Below are positions 20,418 to 32,800 of a stretch of DNA of 64,000 nucleotides, piece after piece. This stretch comes from Conchocele bisecta (taxonomy: Eukaryota; Mollusca; Bivalvia; Lucinida; Thyasiridae), in NCBI GenBank assembly GCA_029237695.1, contig CM055266.1:6024064-6088063 (forward strand), written 5' to 3'. Position 1 is the first letter of the stretch. Each line of letters starts with the position of its first letter. Both the position numbers and the translations under genes were made by a program. The notes beneath the pieces are model-generated. The model ran no database searches. It had not been told where the DNA came from and saw nothing but the letters and a program-made list of their open reading frames with translations.

Positions 20418-21589
20418 CGTACATGTACAGTAGCACATTATAGCCTACTAATGGCGAACATAGTGAATATTGAAATATCTGTATAAAATATAAGGGCGAG
20501 TGGCAAACCAGTAAGGGTGAGTAAGATTTTACATCTACTAGACCTTAAGGGCAAGTGATAATTCAAATAATTTTCCACCCCTGTTAGTCCGTTTTTCTCT
20601 GAAAGCAACAACTATAGCTTGTACCACAATAACGTACTGCGGTGTGTGTACATAAGAAACTGATGTATATAATTTGAGATACCTGTGATCTATAATACCT
20701 ATGTTTTATGCATGATTGACACAAATATCGCGAAAATGAGCAACTGGTGATCTGAGGATCCCCATTGCAACCCCTTAAGAGGAATGTGACGGCATGAACC
20801 CATGTTTATATTTTCCAGTATATATGTCTGAATAACACACACTTGAGTGAGGTACTTCTCCCTAAGAACGTGTACAAATAAGCCGTGTTTCAGGTATCCC
20901 GACCGACCCTGTTTTTTTTGATGTGGTCGTAATTTTTTTCATTCATTTAAAAAAAATAAAGAAATAAATTGTTACTTTGATATTTTTTTATGCAAAAAGT
21001 ATATTTAACCGTCATTGTTATGCACAAAAGGTGTTTTAAACAAATACTGTAAGATAACTAATATTTAAAACAATATTTGTTAGTTTTCACTTATGTTTGC
21101 CTAAACAAAATATATATAATATATATAAAAAAAAAACCTACCGACCAAATATTTTTTCAGCATGTAACCCGAAACACAGCTAATTTGTTTAGGCCTTATT
21201 AGTTAATACTGTCTGCTATTGTAATTTAGTGATCATTTTATTGTCGCGCCCGCTTAAATTTCGGAAAGCGCGATATAGCTTGCAAGTCGTTTCTGTAAAC
21301 TTGTAAACAGTTTTGGTGTTGCATTATTAAAACTGAATAGTGTATTATAATATCTAAGGTTTACTCCAGTTTAAGTGAATGGGATTGATCCATGATAATT
21401 CTCCGGCAATCCATTCGTCAGAAAATGATTTTCACACTAGTCTGTTTATTAAGAGTTTGTTTTTTTTTTAATATGAAAATACAGTGCAGATCCTGATGAG
21501 ACAGCACGTAAGCCGGCTCATCTGGAACTACATAAAGTTTGCAAATATTGCTGTAGAGTCTGTGGTGTTAAACATGTTAAAACCCCCCG
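20418..21589. other. AT-rich sequence with a degraded P1 MITE
   Basis: A decayed P1 copy spans about 21365-21580 (GAAAATGATTTTCACACTAG, CAGATCCTGATGAGACAGC, ending near ACATGTTAA). No genes are seen. The stretch 20920-21140 is A/T-homopolymer rich. Confidence 0.45.
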
Positions 21590-24445
21590 GTCAGCCAAAC
21601 TGAGTGTGATGTAGAGGAGAGGGTGGGGGGGGAGGGGGGATAAAATTTGGCGAATAATTTGCACCCCAGCAGCCAGACCCTCTGTGATATGAGTGTGCTG
21701 TAGATGAGAGAGGGGGGGGGGGGATAATATTCAGCGAATATTTTGCCCCCCGTAACCCAGTCAGCCAAACCCTCTGTGATATAAGTGTGGTGTAGAGGAG
21801 AGGGGGGGGGGGGGGGATAATATTCGGCGAATATTTTGCCCCCCGTCGCCCAGTCAGCCAAAACCCTCTGTGATATGAGTGTGATGTAGATGAGAGGTGG
21901 GGGGGGGGGGGGAATAAAATTTGGCGAATATTTCACCCCCGCCCCCCCGGTCAGCCAAACCGTCTGTGATATGAGTGTGATGTAGAGGAGAGGGTGGGGG
22001 ATAATATTCGGCAAATAATTTGCCCCCGCCCCCCCAGTCAGCCAAACCCTCTGTGATATAAGTGTGGTGTAGAGGAGAGGGGGGGATAATATTCGGCGAA
22101 TATTGCCCTCCGTCGCCCAATCAGCCAAAAACCTCTGTGATATGAGTGTGATGTAGATGAGAGTTGGGGGGGGGGGATACTATTCGGCGAATATTTTGCC
22201 ACCCCCCCCTCCCCCCCCTCCGCCCCTCCCCCGCGGTCAGCCAAACTGTCTGTAATATTCGACGAATAATTTGCCGCCCCCCCCCCTCCCAGTCAGCCAA
22301 ACCTTCTGTGATATGAGTGTTGTGTAGAGAAGAGGTGGGGGGGATAATATTCGGCGAATAATTTGCCCCCCGCACCCGGTCAGCCACACCGTCTGTGATA
22401 TGAGTGTGGTGTAGACGGTTTGGCTGAGGGGGCGGGGGCGGGGGGGCAAATTATTCGCCGAATATTATCCCCCCACCTCTCCTCTACACAACACTCATAT
22501 CACAGACGGTGTGGCTGACCGGGGGGCGGGGCCAAATTATTCGCCAAATATTATCCTCCACCTCTCCTCTACACAAACACTCATATCACAGAGGGTTTGG
22601 CTGACTGGGGGGCAGGGTGCAAATTATTCGCCAAATATTATCCCCCCCACCTCTCCTCTACACCACTCATATCACAGACGGTTTGGCTGACCGGGGGGCG
22701 GGGGGCAGGGGGCAATTATTCGCCGAATATTATCCCCCCCCCACCTCTCTCTACACAACTCATACACAGACGGTTTGGCTGACCGGGGGGGCGGGGGCAA
22801 ATTATTCGCCGAATATTATCCCCCCACCCCCCATCTCCTCTACACAACACTCCTATCACAGACGGTGTGGCTGACGGGGGGCGGGGGCCAAATTATTCGC
22901 CAAATATTATCCTCCCACCTCTCCTCTACACAACACTCATATCACAGAGGGTTTGGCTGACTGGGGGGCGGGGTGCAAATTATTCGCCAAATATTATCCC
23001 CCCCACCTCTCCTCTACACCACACTCATATCACAGACGGTTTGGCTGACCGGGGGGCGGGGGGCAAATTATTTGCCGAATATTATCCCCCCCACCTCTCC
23101 TCTACACAACTCATATCACAGACGGTTTGGCTGACTGGGGGGCGGGGGCGGGGGGGAAATTATTTGCCGAATATTATCCCCCCCACCTCTCCTCTACACA
23201 ACACTCATATCACAGAGGGTTTGGCTGACTGGGGGGCGGGGGGCAAATTATTCGCTGAATATTATCCCCCCCACACCTCTCCTCTACACCATACTCATAT
23301 CACAGACGGTTTGGCTGACCGGGGGGCGGGGGGCAAATTATTCGCGAATATTATCCCCCCCATCCTCTCCTCTGCACAACACTCATATCACAGACGGTTT
23401 GGCTGACTGGGGGGGCGGGGGGGGCAAATTATTCGCCGAATATTATCCCCCCCCCACCTCTCCTCTACACAACACTCATATCACAGAGGGTTTGGCTGAC
23501 TGGGGGGCGGAGGGCAAATTATTCGCCAAATATTATCCCCCCCACACTCTCTACACCACACTCATATCACAGACGGTTTGGCTGACCGGGGGGCCGGGGG
23601 GCGGGGGGCAAATTATTCGCCGAATATTATCCTCCCACCTCTCCTCAACACAACACTCATATCACAGAAGGTTTGGCTGACTGGGGGCGGAGTGCAAATT
23701 ATTCGCCAAATATTATCCCCCCCACCTCTCCTCTACACCACACTCATATCACAGACGGTTTGGCTGACCGGGGGGCGGGGGGCAAATTATTCGCTGAATA
23801 TTATCCCCCCCACCTCTCCTCTACACAACACTCATATCACAGACGGTTTGGCTGACTGGGGGGCGGGGGGGCAAATTATTCGCCGAATATTATCCCCCCC
23901 CCACCTCACCTCTACACAACACTCATATCACAGAGGGTTTGGCTGACTGGGGGGCGGGGGGCAAATTATTCGCCGAATATTATCCCCCCACCCTCTCCTC
24001 TACACCACACTCATATCACAGACGGTTTGGCTGACGGGGGACGGGGGGCAAATTATTCGCCGAATATTATCCCCCCCACCTCTCTCTACTACAACACTCA
24101 TATCACAGATGGTTTGGCTGACCGGGGGGCGGGGGGCAAATTATTCGCCGAAGATTATCCCCCCACCTCTCCTCTACACAACACTCATATCACAGATGGT
24201 TTGGCTGACTGGGGGGCGGGGGGCAAATTATTCGCCGAAGTTATTATCCCCCCCCCCCACCTCCTCCTCTACATCACTATATCACAGAGGGTTTGGCTGA
24301 CTGGGCGACGGGGGGCAAAATATTCGCCAAATATTATCCCCCCACCCCCCCCACCCTCTCCTCTACATCACACTCATATCACAGAGGCTTTGGCGGAGGG
24401 CAAATTATTCGCCGAATATTATCCCCCACAGTGTAGTAATAAAAG
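21590..24445. repeat. Minisatellite (~90 bp unit) in two opposite orientations
   Basis: The unit contains GTCAGCCAAACC, TCTGTGATATGAGTGT, GTGTAGAGGAGAG, a G run, ATAATATTCGGCGAATAATTTGC and a C run. About eight units read in this direction up to about 22413. From about 22415 about twenty units read as the reverse complement to the end. Every unit has a short palindrome TTCGGCGAA in its centre. The many 60-190 residue ORFs on both strands are frames of this repeat and not genes. Confidence 0.92.
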
Positions 24446-24575
24446 TCAGGAAAAAGGGGGGGGGGGGAGAATATTCCGGTGGAGGGCAAAATATTTGGCG
24501 AACATTCTACCCCTGGGGGGGGGGGGGGGGGGGGGGGGGGGAATATTCTGGGGGGAAAATATTTGTTTACACCGG
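24446..24575. repeat. G-rich tract with 25-base poly-G
   Basis: G runs of 10 or more at about 24457 and an almost pure G stretch at about 24517-24541 close the minisatellite. The length is probably unreliable in the assembly. Confidence 0.75.
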
Positions 24576-25240
24576 TATGTGGCTATTGACTTCTGTTCCC
24601 TTTGATGTCCAGCAGATATGTTGGCAGTAATACACCCTTTGTCATCTGCTGTTTTTAATATTTCAAATAGTTTCCATTAAAGCTTGTTATTAGAATCACC
24701 TCATCGATTTCACCAAATACAGTTCATGCTTTGCATGACATTTAATTTGAGTTTCGGATTTCTCGCTTTCGCATTGTGCACTCCTTCAGGGTGCACACAC
24801 AACTCGTATGCAGAAATGAGCCAGCAGAGACACTGACTTGCTTTTTATGACATGGAAAGTTGTGATTCAAAGATGCGTATTGGCGTATTTTACGCACTTA
24901 GTTTAGCAGAAGACGCATTTATTATCAAAAGTGGGAGTACAGCATACTCACAGCAATGTGAAAAAACACATTGATTTTCAAATTGAGTAGTGAAAATACT
25001 GTAATAAAGTTGGAAATTTACTTTAACACTGTCAGCTTTTTGCAGCTCAACTAAGTAAATTTAAAACAACACTCAAATAAGTGAATGTTTAAATTGTTTT
25101 GATCATTTGTTCCCTAATTAATAATGACGAAAATCCATAATGCATTTGATGAAGTTAGACTGGTCCTAGTTCTCCAGTTCTATGCACAAATGAGCAAGCA
25201 GAGATATTGGCTTACTTTTTATGACATGTAAAGCTGAGAT
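24576..25240. repeat. Degraded MITE related to family A
   Basis: The tracts GCGTATTTTACGCACTTA, AGCAGAAGACGCATTTATTA and GTGGGAGTACAGCATACTCA recur at 25560-25800, 33896-34280 and 49690-50050. Ends are not clear in this copy. Confidence 0.5.
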
Positions 25241-25244
25241 GCAA

Positions 25245-25560
25245 ATGCGATCAGAGCTCCAGTAGCCAATTTCATCAAAATTGCAAAGTATACTTATCTA
25301 GCTATGTATACTTTGAGGGAGTAATCATTTATTTTCCCAAAATACATTATTTCATATAGAACTAATGACTGCATATATTTGTTGATTAAAAATATGCAAA
25401 ATTATTATACTGAATTTATTACATTATCACAGCCAAAATGGCTGTGATAATGTAATAAATCCAGTATAATAAAAAGTAATAAATTTATCATTAAATTGAA
25501 AATGTCTCCCTCAAAGTATACTTTTCTAGATAAGTATACTTTGCAATGTTGGTGAAAAAT
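25245..25560. repeat. Long palindrome
   Basis: Outer arms GCAAAGTATACTTATCTAG and its complement enclose CTCAAAGTATAC-type arms. The perfect inner palindrome ATTATCACAGCCAAAATGGCTGTGATAATG is at about 25424-25455. It behaves as a foldback element; a family A-like copy follows to about 25830. Nothing is recognised from 25830 to 26110. Confidence 0.7.
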
Positions 25561-26111
25561 GCTACAGATAAGGTGTGTATTGGCATATTTTACGCACTTA
25601 TTTTAGCAGAAGATGCACTTATTATCAAAAGTGGGAGTACAAAATACTCAAAGCAATGTGAAAATACAAATTGATTTTAAAATTGAGTAGTGAAAATAAT
25701 GTAATAAAGTTGAAAATTTACTTCGTTCAGCTGCAACAGACGAAAATCCATAATCCATTTGTAAAAATAAAATATGCATTTAATTTGAAATACCGGTAAG
25801 GGGTTCAATTCTCTTTAGACACAAAGCTTATACAGAGCTCTGTGTGATAATTAGACGACATTATGTATGTTTATGACCAAGGACAAGTTGTGACTGCACA
25901 CATACAATATTCATTGATATATCTCAACTGTTTTTTTTAAAATGCATTTTCGGTCGTACCATCTGAGACACAGTTGCTTTAATGTTTGTTTTTTTTGACA
26001 AGTGAAGATCCAGACCAGCAAGCACATTTACATATTCGGATCAGGGTCTACAATATTCGTCATTCAAGTAGTAAAGCATCTAACTGAAACTTCAGTATGC
26101 AGTATAATTCA

Positions 26112-26520
26112 TTGATTGATTATTGGTGTTTAATGGCCTATCAACAGCTACAGTCATTTAAGGCCGGGCCAACGGGTTGAACTATCCCGTATTTAACCGG
26201 TCCATAATGAAGGAAATTTCCAAAATCAGAACTGAATATTTACAGAAAAAATATATTCAGCCCTGAAATTAGAATATCTTGACATGGTGCCAGGTGCATA
26301 CCACACCAGAGTCACTTAAAAGTAATATGATCGGTACTAATCTTATTACTTTTTAATGGGGGAAAACAGGATTTAGCTCTTAAGTATCAGAAGGCCGAAA
26401 ATGTACATGAGGGCAAAACCATGTAAGTCGGCATTCCTGTAGGGATGAACCCCGATCGTTAAATTACCCTTCGCGTGCTCCCGACCAACAACCCAAGTAT
26501 GCAGTGTAAGTTAAAGCCAG
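26112..26520. repeat. Dispersed repeat, family D (copy 2)
   Basis: It starts TGATTATTGGTGTTTAATGG, then CAGTCATTTAAGGCCGGGCC, TTCAGCCCTGAAATTAGAAT, CCAGGTGCATACCACACC and GGGATGAACCCCGATCGTTA. It has the same order as the other D copies. Confidence 0.7.
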
Positions 26521-26769
26521 GGAAACCATGTGAGTAGCATCTGATCAGGGTTTACACTGGTCAGAAATAAAACAGGCACCACAATGGTGATGACAAACGT
26601 AGATCCTGATGACCAGGCTCAAGCACAGTCAATCTGAATCTGATCACTTGAAGACGAAACGATGATAACATTTGAGACGTAATGGCATAAACCACTGCAT
26701 GCCGACGATATGCCATTTTGCTCGTGGAAAATCTTAAATAATTTCTTCATATGTGCTCAGAAGTATATG

Positions 26770-27042
26770 TCGTGACTGTCCAAAACTCGGTGATACTCCT
26801 AGTCTCATAAACTTTAAAAAAAATAATTATTTTTGTTTATTCATCAATGAAAGTATATGTTGTGACCACTCATTTGAACCGTCTCGCCGAGACTGTTCCA
26901 ATGAGTGGTCACAACATATACTTTCATTGACGAATAACAAAAATAAAATATTTTGTTAAAGTTTCATCCATGTAAAGATGTATTCCAAAAGTAATGGGTT
27001 ATGAGACTAGGAGTATCACCGAGTTTTGGACGGGACACTAAA
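26770..27042. repeat. Foldback element with nested hairpin
   Basis: Outer arms GTCCAAAACTCGGTGATACT and its complement are about 30-36 bases long. The inner hairpin at about 26850-26935 has GAAAGTATATGTTGTGACCA and its complement, centred on GTCTCGCCGAGAC. The element ends 34 bases before the stop codon of the kinase gene's last exon. Confidence 0.75.
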
Positions 27043-27075
27043 ATTGTCAAATTAAATTCCTGCTATTTTAGAAAC

Positions 27076-27184
27076 TCAACCATTCCTCGCCTTAAATTTT
27101 TTCATGTAGCTTTTAATGCCAGATCTCAGACATCTTAGCTCATTTTGCACGCCTTCGAACTCTGTTTGTAAGTCAGCAAACGTT
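27076..27184 (-). CDS. TBK1: TBK1/IKK-epsilon-like kinase, probable last exon (coiled coil, stop)
   Basis: On the - strand an acceptor ATCTTCTTGCAG ends at 27185. The exon then has one base plus 35 codons and TGA at 27078-27076. The peptide TFADLQTEFEGVQNEL then RCLRSGIKSYMKKFKA has hydrophobic residues at L4, F8, V11, L15, L18, I22, Y25 and F29, an unbroken 4-3 heptad rhythm, as expected for the C-terminal coiled coil that binds TANK-like adaptors in TBK1. The single leading base fits the phase of the exon at 29878-29777. Sequence identity to TBK1 is low here, so the call rests on position, phase, splice site and coiled coil. Exons between this and 29777 may be missing. Confidence 0.6.
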
Positions 27185-27217
27185 CTGCAAGAAGATATGT
27201 TTTAACCAATTAATATG

Positions 27218-28205
27218 GGGTATACCACAGGTGGAAGACTCGGACCTACATGTAGGACCTGATAAATGGCTCATTTGTAAACCGTTACCCCACCTATCAA
27301 TTTCCGTACAGTAGACACTATTACGTTTTCAAGGTAGGAAAGAGTTTGGGAAAATGTTGTAGTTTCGGACTCGCTGAAACACCACACATTTTGATTTTTT
27401 CTGCTGATTTATGTCTCTGGTAATCGATAAATGTCTTCGGGCTTCAAATATTTCACTTCAATCATCTGCTTTAAGCATTTTGTTAGTTACGGGCAAATTA
27501 GCTACCACAGCCAAGGTGATAATTGTGTACGAAAGAATATCACACATTTTTGTGGGCTGTGGAAGCATAAATTACGAGTAAAATCTGGCTGAAATCCCAT
27601 TACAGTCTCAACATATTGACGTGAATCACTGAAATAAACATCAGTAAATCCGATGTTAAAATTTGTGACTAATAAGTGTCATTCACTAACCTTGAATGAT
27701 CTAAAACATATGTTTATTTTGATTTGCGTTCCAACATTTCGACATAACCTTCCGTGAAGTTTACTTTCGAATTTCCTTTGTTATATTCGCAGAATGATCA
27801 ATAATAACGTCACGGGAAAACCTAAACTGGAGTGTTACAAATAGTACATGTACAGCCAATCAGGTGGCGATGTGTGTGTGGGATTCTTTCGGAAAGAGAT
27901 ATTTCTCTGTAACGTTCGTAGCTAAAACATGTGTAACTAACAATACACTAAACACAGATGTTTAAAGTGAATATATTTGGGGACCTAAGGCATTTATTAT
28001 TTACCAGAGGCGTGAGTCAGCAGAAAATTTGAAACATGTGGTGTTTGAGCGAGCCCGAAACTAAGCCTGTCTAGGGCATTTTCCCAAGCTGTTGCCCACC
28101 TTGAAATGCTATACTGTATAGTGTAAGGAAATTGGTGGGTGGGGTAATGTTTTTCAAATGAGCCATTTATTGGGTCCTAGGTCCGAGTCTTCCACATGTG
28201 GGGTA
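27218..28205. mobile_element. Foldback DNA element with ~200 bp inverted ends
   Basis: The left end GGGTATACCACAGGTGGAAG is inverted at the right as CTTCCACATGTGGGGTATA. Inverted similarity continues inward for about 200 bases (GATAAATGGCTCATTTG with CAAATGAGCCATTTATT; GTTTCGGACTCGCTGAAACA with TGTTTGAGCGAGCCCGAAAC). The middle has no ORF. The same terminal motif is seen at 783-917 and 55391-55465. It lies in the last intron of the kinase gene, 33 bases from the acceptor. Confidence 0.75.
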
Positions 28206-28854
28206 TACAGGGGTCATACCAGTTATCCGGACAATCAGTTTATCGGATAAATGAAAATACCTGTTAATTAAGTGTATTCTTTTGATCCGATATTGCAAAG
28301 AATACATATAAGTCACACAGTGGCTTGCTGTTTCCATACCAGTGTGAAGTATATATCGCCAAGGTAAACATTTTAGTAAAATTTGCTGAAAACATTCCCC
28401 AACTCTGTCCACAAATTGCATAAAACATCAAAAGTTGCGCGTGGGGCACAATCGAGTGCGCCCATTACGTTATTGCCGAGTTGTTCTATAAATACAATAA
28501 ATTCTATAAATATGGTGTTTTCCAAGAAGCGAATGGTGACTGATTTTTATGCAGAACTACACAATGCTGTTTACACTGGTTTACAGGCGATAAACTTATG
28601 ATTTCAATGTGAGAATAGAAGTTATAAGACTATTATACTTTTGTCCGGATAACTGATTGTCGATGTTAATTTTGGGGCAATCTTACGACTGATGATCTGA
28701 CCCAATTTTAAGTGAGAAAGATGGCACTTTTTGCTAAATAGTTTACATGCGTTGAGAAAGCAGGAACCGAGGATTGTTCTGTGAAAATTGTATGCCCGTA
28801 GCTTCTATTTTAAGAAAAATATCGTAAAAACACTGCCATTTTTATCAGATAATC
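28206..28854. repeat. Dispersed repeat, family S (copy 1)
   Basis: From about 28430 to 28840 it is closely similar to 47431-47850, sharing CAATCGAGTGCGCCCATTAC, GTTTTCCAAGAAGCGAATGG, TGATTGTCGATGTTAATTTT and CTGACCCAATTTTAAGTGAG. ATCCGGACAAT and its complement TTGTCCGGAT recur and could be internal inverted ends. No intact ORF is present. Confidence 0.65.
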
Positions 28855-28980
28855 TGGACCCAGTTGCTCAAAACCTCAGTTAGCTTAACGGACTGTTAAA
28901 TCCTTAACATTGTTAAGGATTTAACAGTCCGTTAAGCTAACTGAGGTTTTGAGCAACCGGGACCAGGAGGATCCCAGTAC
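28855..28980. repeat. Near-perfect ~100 bp palindrome
   Basis: Arms GTTGCTCAAAACCTCAGTTA...GGACTGTTAAATCCTTAAC and the exact complement meet at CATTG, flanked by TGGACCCA and GGGACCAGGA. It is typical of a snapback MITE. Confidence 0.8.
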
Positions 28981-29045
28981 ATCATAATGTAAGAAAACAC
29001 ATTTACTTGGGAGTAGAAATCAGCAACTATGTAACAGATGGTGTT

Positions 29046-29258
29046 TAACCCTTAGAATGCGGGAACCGAAAATAGTCGTCTGCTGTTAATTCATATTTTG
29101 TCTTTTCTCTCAGTAAAAACATGGTTTGGCAGCATTTTAGAATCATTTCCATTGGAAATGATTCTAAAGTGCTGCCAAACCAAGTTTTTGATGAGAAAAA
29201 TGGAAAATAAAAAATATTCAGCAGACGACACAAATTAATTCAGCATTGTAAAGGTTAA
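29046..29258. repeat. TTAA-type MITE, family P2 (copy 2)
   Basis: The ends are TTAACCCTTAGAATGCGGG and GCATTGTAAAGGTTAA. The central palindrome is AATCATTTCCATTGGAAATGATT with TTGGCAGCA arms. From 29259 to 29776 no exon was found; a (GAACA)n run with TCTTTATTTAAAG at about 29580-29620 looks like a LINE 3' tail in reverse. Confidence 0.75.
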
Positions 29259-29776
29259 CGTGCTTCTAACACAGAATAACTGCATAAGCTATAACTTTGA
29301 AACAAAATAGCTACCTCGCTGCGATACTCCACTAGATAACCATATCATAGGCAACTCTTGTAGCTAGCTATAACTGTGCAATCAACCAATCAATTTGAAC
29401 CCCACACATACATGTACTGTTTAGGGAACTGCAAGGTACGGCAACTGGTCAGAGAAATTGTGCTAACCGTTTTCTGACAAAAATGTATATACAAAAGCTT
29501 TTCTGAACTTGCTTCTCGCAATAGCATGATTCACGAATGCTACCATTTTACACCTACACTTCACACCATTAAGCTGTGAACAGAACAGAACAGAACATAA
29601 TCTTTATTTAAAGAGAACTGTGAACAAAACCAATCAAGGTTTGCCAAATTCGACTGTGAGTGTGAACGCTATTGTAAATTTAAATTTTTCACTTACAAAC
29701 TTCTTGTTTGTATAAAGTTAAGTTTAGTTCAGCCCCAGTTACTTAGAGGTGAAATCATTAGTGTTTGCCCTCATAC

Positions 29777-29878
29777 CTGTGCCACTGGAGGAAGTGTCTG
29801 TGGATATCCACAAGCTTCTGATGACAGTGATCAGCCCACAACTTCATCGCCTTCTCATGGAACTTGATCAGCTCTTTC
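29777..29878 (-). CDS. TBK1: TBK1/IKK-epsilon-like kinase exon (scaffold/dimerisation helix)
   Basis: On the - strand the acceptor GCCATGTTTCAG ends at 29879 and the donor is GTATGA at 29776. The peptide KELIKFHEKAMKLWADHC then HQKLVDIHRHFLQWH follows the TBK1 scaffold-dimerisation helix pattern [32 protein letters not shown]. The first base completes the Trp codon begun by exon 48861-48734, and the exon ends in AG, completed by A at 27184. Just 17 bases upstream of its acceptor the 48 bp minisatellite begins. Confidence 0.8.
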
Positions 29879-29894
29879 CTGAAACATGGCAGCA

Positions 29895-32800
29895 GCAGAC
29901 ACATGGATACCAATATGTACTGAAGATTACTGGAGCAAGTGAGCAGACACATGGATACCAATATGTACTGAAGATTACTGGAGCAAGTGAGCAGAGGCCC
30001 ATGGATACCAATATGTACTGAAGATTACTGGAGCAAGTGAGCAGAGGCCCATGGATACCAATATGTACTGAAGATTACTGGAGCAAGTGAGCAGACACAT
30101 GGATACCAATATGTACTGAAGATTACTGGAGCAAGTGAGCAGAGGACCCATGGATACCAATATGTACTGAAGATTACTGGAGGCAAGTGAGCAGACACAT
30201 GGATACCAATATGTATGAAGATTACTGGAGCAAGTGAGCAGACACATGGGTACCAATATGTACTGAAGATTACTGGAGCAAGTGAGCAGACACATGGGTA
30301 CCAATATGTACTGAAGATTACTGGAGCAAGTGAGCAGACACATGGATACCAATATGTACTGAAGATTACTGGAGCAATGTGAGCAGACACTGGATACCAA
30401 TATGTACTGAAGATTACTGGAGCAAGTGAGCAGACACATGGATACCAATATGTACTGAAGATTACTGGAGCAAGTGAGCAGACACATGGATACCAATATG
30501 TACTGAAGATTACTGGAGCAAGTGAGCCAGACACATGGATACCAATATGTACTGAAGATTACTGGAGCAAGTGAGCAGACACATGGATACCAATATGTAC
30601 TGAAGATTACTGGAGCAAGTGAGCAGAGGCCCATGGATACCAATATGTACTGAAGATTACTGGAGCAAGTGAGCAGAGGTCCATGGATACCAATATGTAC
30701 TGAAGATTACTGGAGCAAGTGAGCAGACACATGGATACCAATATGTACTGAAGATTACTGGAGCAAGTGAGCAGAGGCCCATGGATACCAATATGTACTG
30801 AAGATTACTGGAGCAAGTGAGCAGACACATGGATACCAATATGTACTGAAGATTACTGGAGCAAGTGAGCAGACACATGGATACCAATATATACTGAAGA
30901 TTACTGGAGCAAGTGAGCAGACACATGGATACCAATATGTACTGAAGATTACTGGAGCAAGTGAGCAGACACATGGATACCAATATGTACTGAAGATTAC
31001 TGGAGCAAGTGAGCAGAGGCCCATGGATACCAATATGTACTGAAGATTACTGGAGCAAGTGAGCAGAGGCCCATGGATACCAATATGTACTGAAGATTAC
31101 TGGAGCAAGTGAGCAGACACATGGATACCAATATATAGAAGATTACTGAGCAAGTGAGCAGACACATGGATACCAATATGTACTGAAGATTACTGGAGCA
31201 AGTGAGCAGACACATGGTACCAATATGTTTACTGAAACATTACTGGAGCAAGTGAGCAGACACATGGATACCAATATGTACTGAAGATTACTGGAGCAAG
31301 TGAGCAGACACATGGATACCAATATGTACTGAAGATTACTGGAGCAAGTGAGACCGACACATGGATACCAATATGTACTGAAGATTACTGGAGCAAGTGA
31401 GCAGACACATGGATACCAATATGTACTGAAGATTACTGGAGCAAGTGAGCAGACACATGGATACCAATATGTACTGAAGATTACTGGAGCAAGTGAGCAG
31501 AGGCCCATGGATACCAATATGTACTGAAGATTACTGGAGCAAGTGAGCAGAGGCCCATGGATACCAATATGTACTGAAGATTACTGGAGCAAGTGAGCAG
31601 AGGCCCATGGATACCAATATGTACTGAAGATTACTGGAGCAAGTGAGCAGACACATGGATACCAATATGTACTGAAGATTACTGAGCAAGTGAGCAGAGG
31701 CCCATGGATACCAATATGTACTGAAGATTACTGAGCAAGTGAGCAGACACATGGATACCAATATGTACGAAGATTACGGAGCAAGTGAGCAGAGGCCCAT
31801 GGATACCAATATGTACTGAAGATTACTGGAGCAAGTGAGCAGACACATGGATACCAATATATACTGAAGATTACTGGAGCAAGTGAGCAGACACATGGAT
31901 ACCAATATGTACTGAAGATTACTGGAGCAAGTGAGCAGACACATGGATACCAATATGTACTGAAGATTACTGGAGCAAGTGAGCAGAGGACATGGATACC
32001 AATATGTACTGAAGATTACTGGAGCAAGTGAGCAGACACATGGATACCAATATACTGAAGATTACTGGAGCAAGTGAGCAGACACTGGATACCAATATGT
32101 ACTGAAGATTACTGGAGCAAGTGAGCAGACACATGGATACCAATATGTACTGAAGATTACTGGAGCAAGTGAGCAGACACATGGATACCAATATGTACTG
32201 AAGATTACTGGAGCAAGTGAGCAGACACATGGATACCAATAGTACTGAAGATTACTGGAGCAAGTGAGCAGACACATGGATCCCAATATGTACTGAAGAT
32301 TACTGGAGCAACGTGAGCAGACACATGGATACCAATATGTATGAAGATTACTGGAGCAAGTGAGCAGACACATGGATACCAATATGTACTGAGATTACTG
32401 GAACAAGTGAGCAGACACATGGATACCAATATGTACTGAAGATTACTGAAAGAAGCAAGTGATGCAGAGGCCCATGGATACCAATAGTACTGAAGATTAC
32501 TGGAGCAAGTGAGCAGAGGCCCCCCATGGATACCAATATGTACTGAAGATTACTGGAGCAGTGAGCAGACACATGGATACCATATGTACTGAAGATTACT
32601 GGAGCAAGTGAGCAGACACATGGATACCAATATGTACTGAAGATTACTGGAGCAAGTGAGCAGACACATGGATACCAATATGTACTGAAGATTACTGGAG
32701 CAGTGAGCAGAGGCCCATGGATACCAATAGTATGAAGATTACTGGAAGCAAGTGAGCAGACACATGGATACCAATATGTACTGAATATTACTGGAGCAAG

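Noticed and set aside
21577..24605. Proline/glycine-rich ORFs of up to 192 residues on both strands
   Set aside because: All are frames of the ~90 bp minisatellite with G/C runs; units shift frame freely and no start or splice context is conserved.
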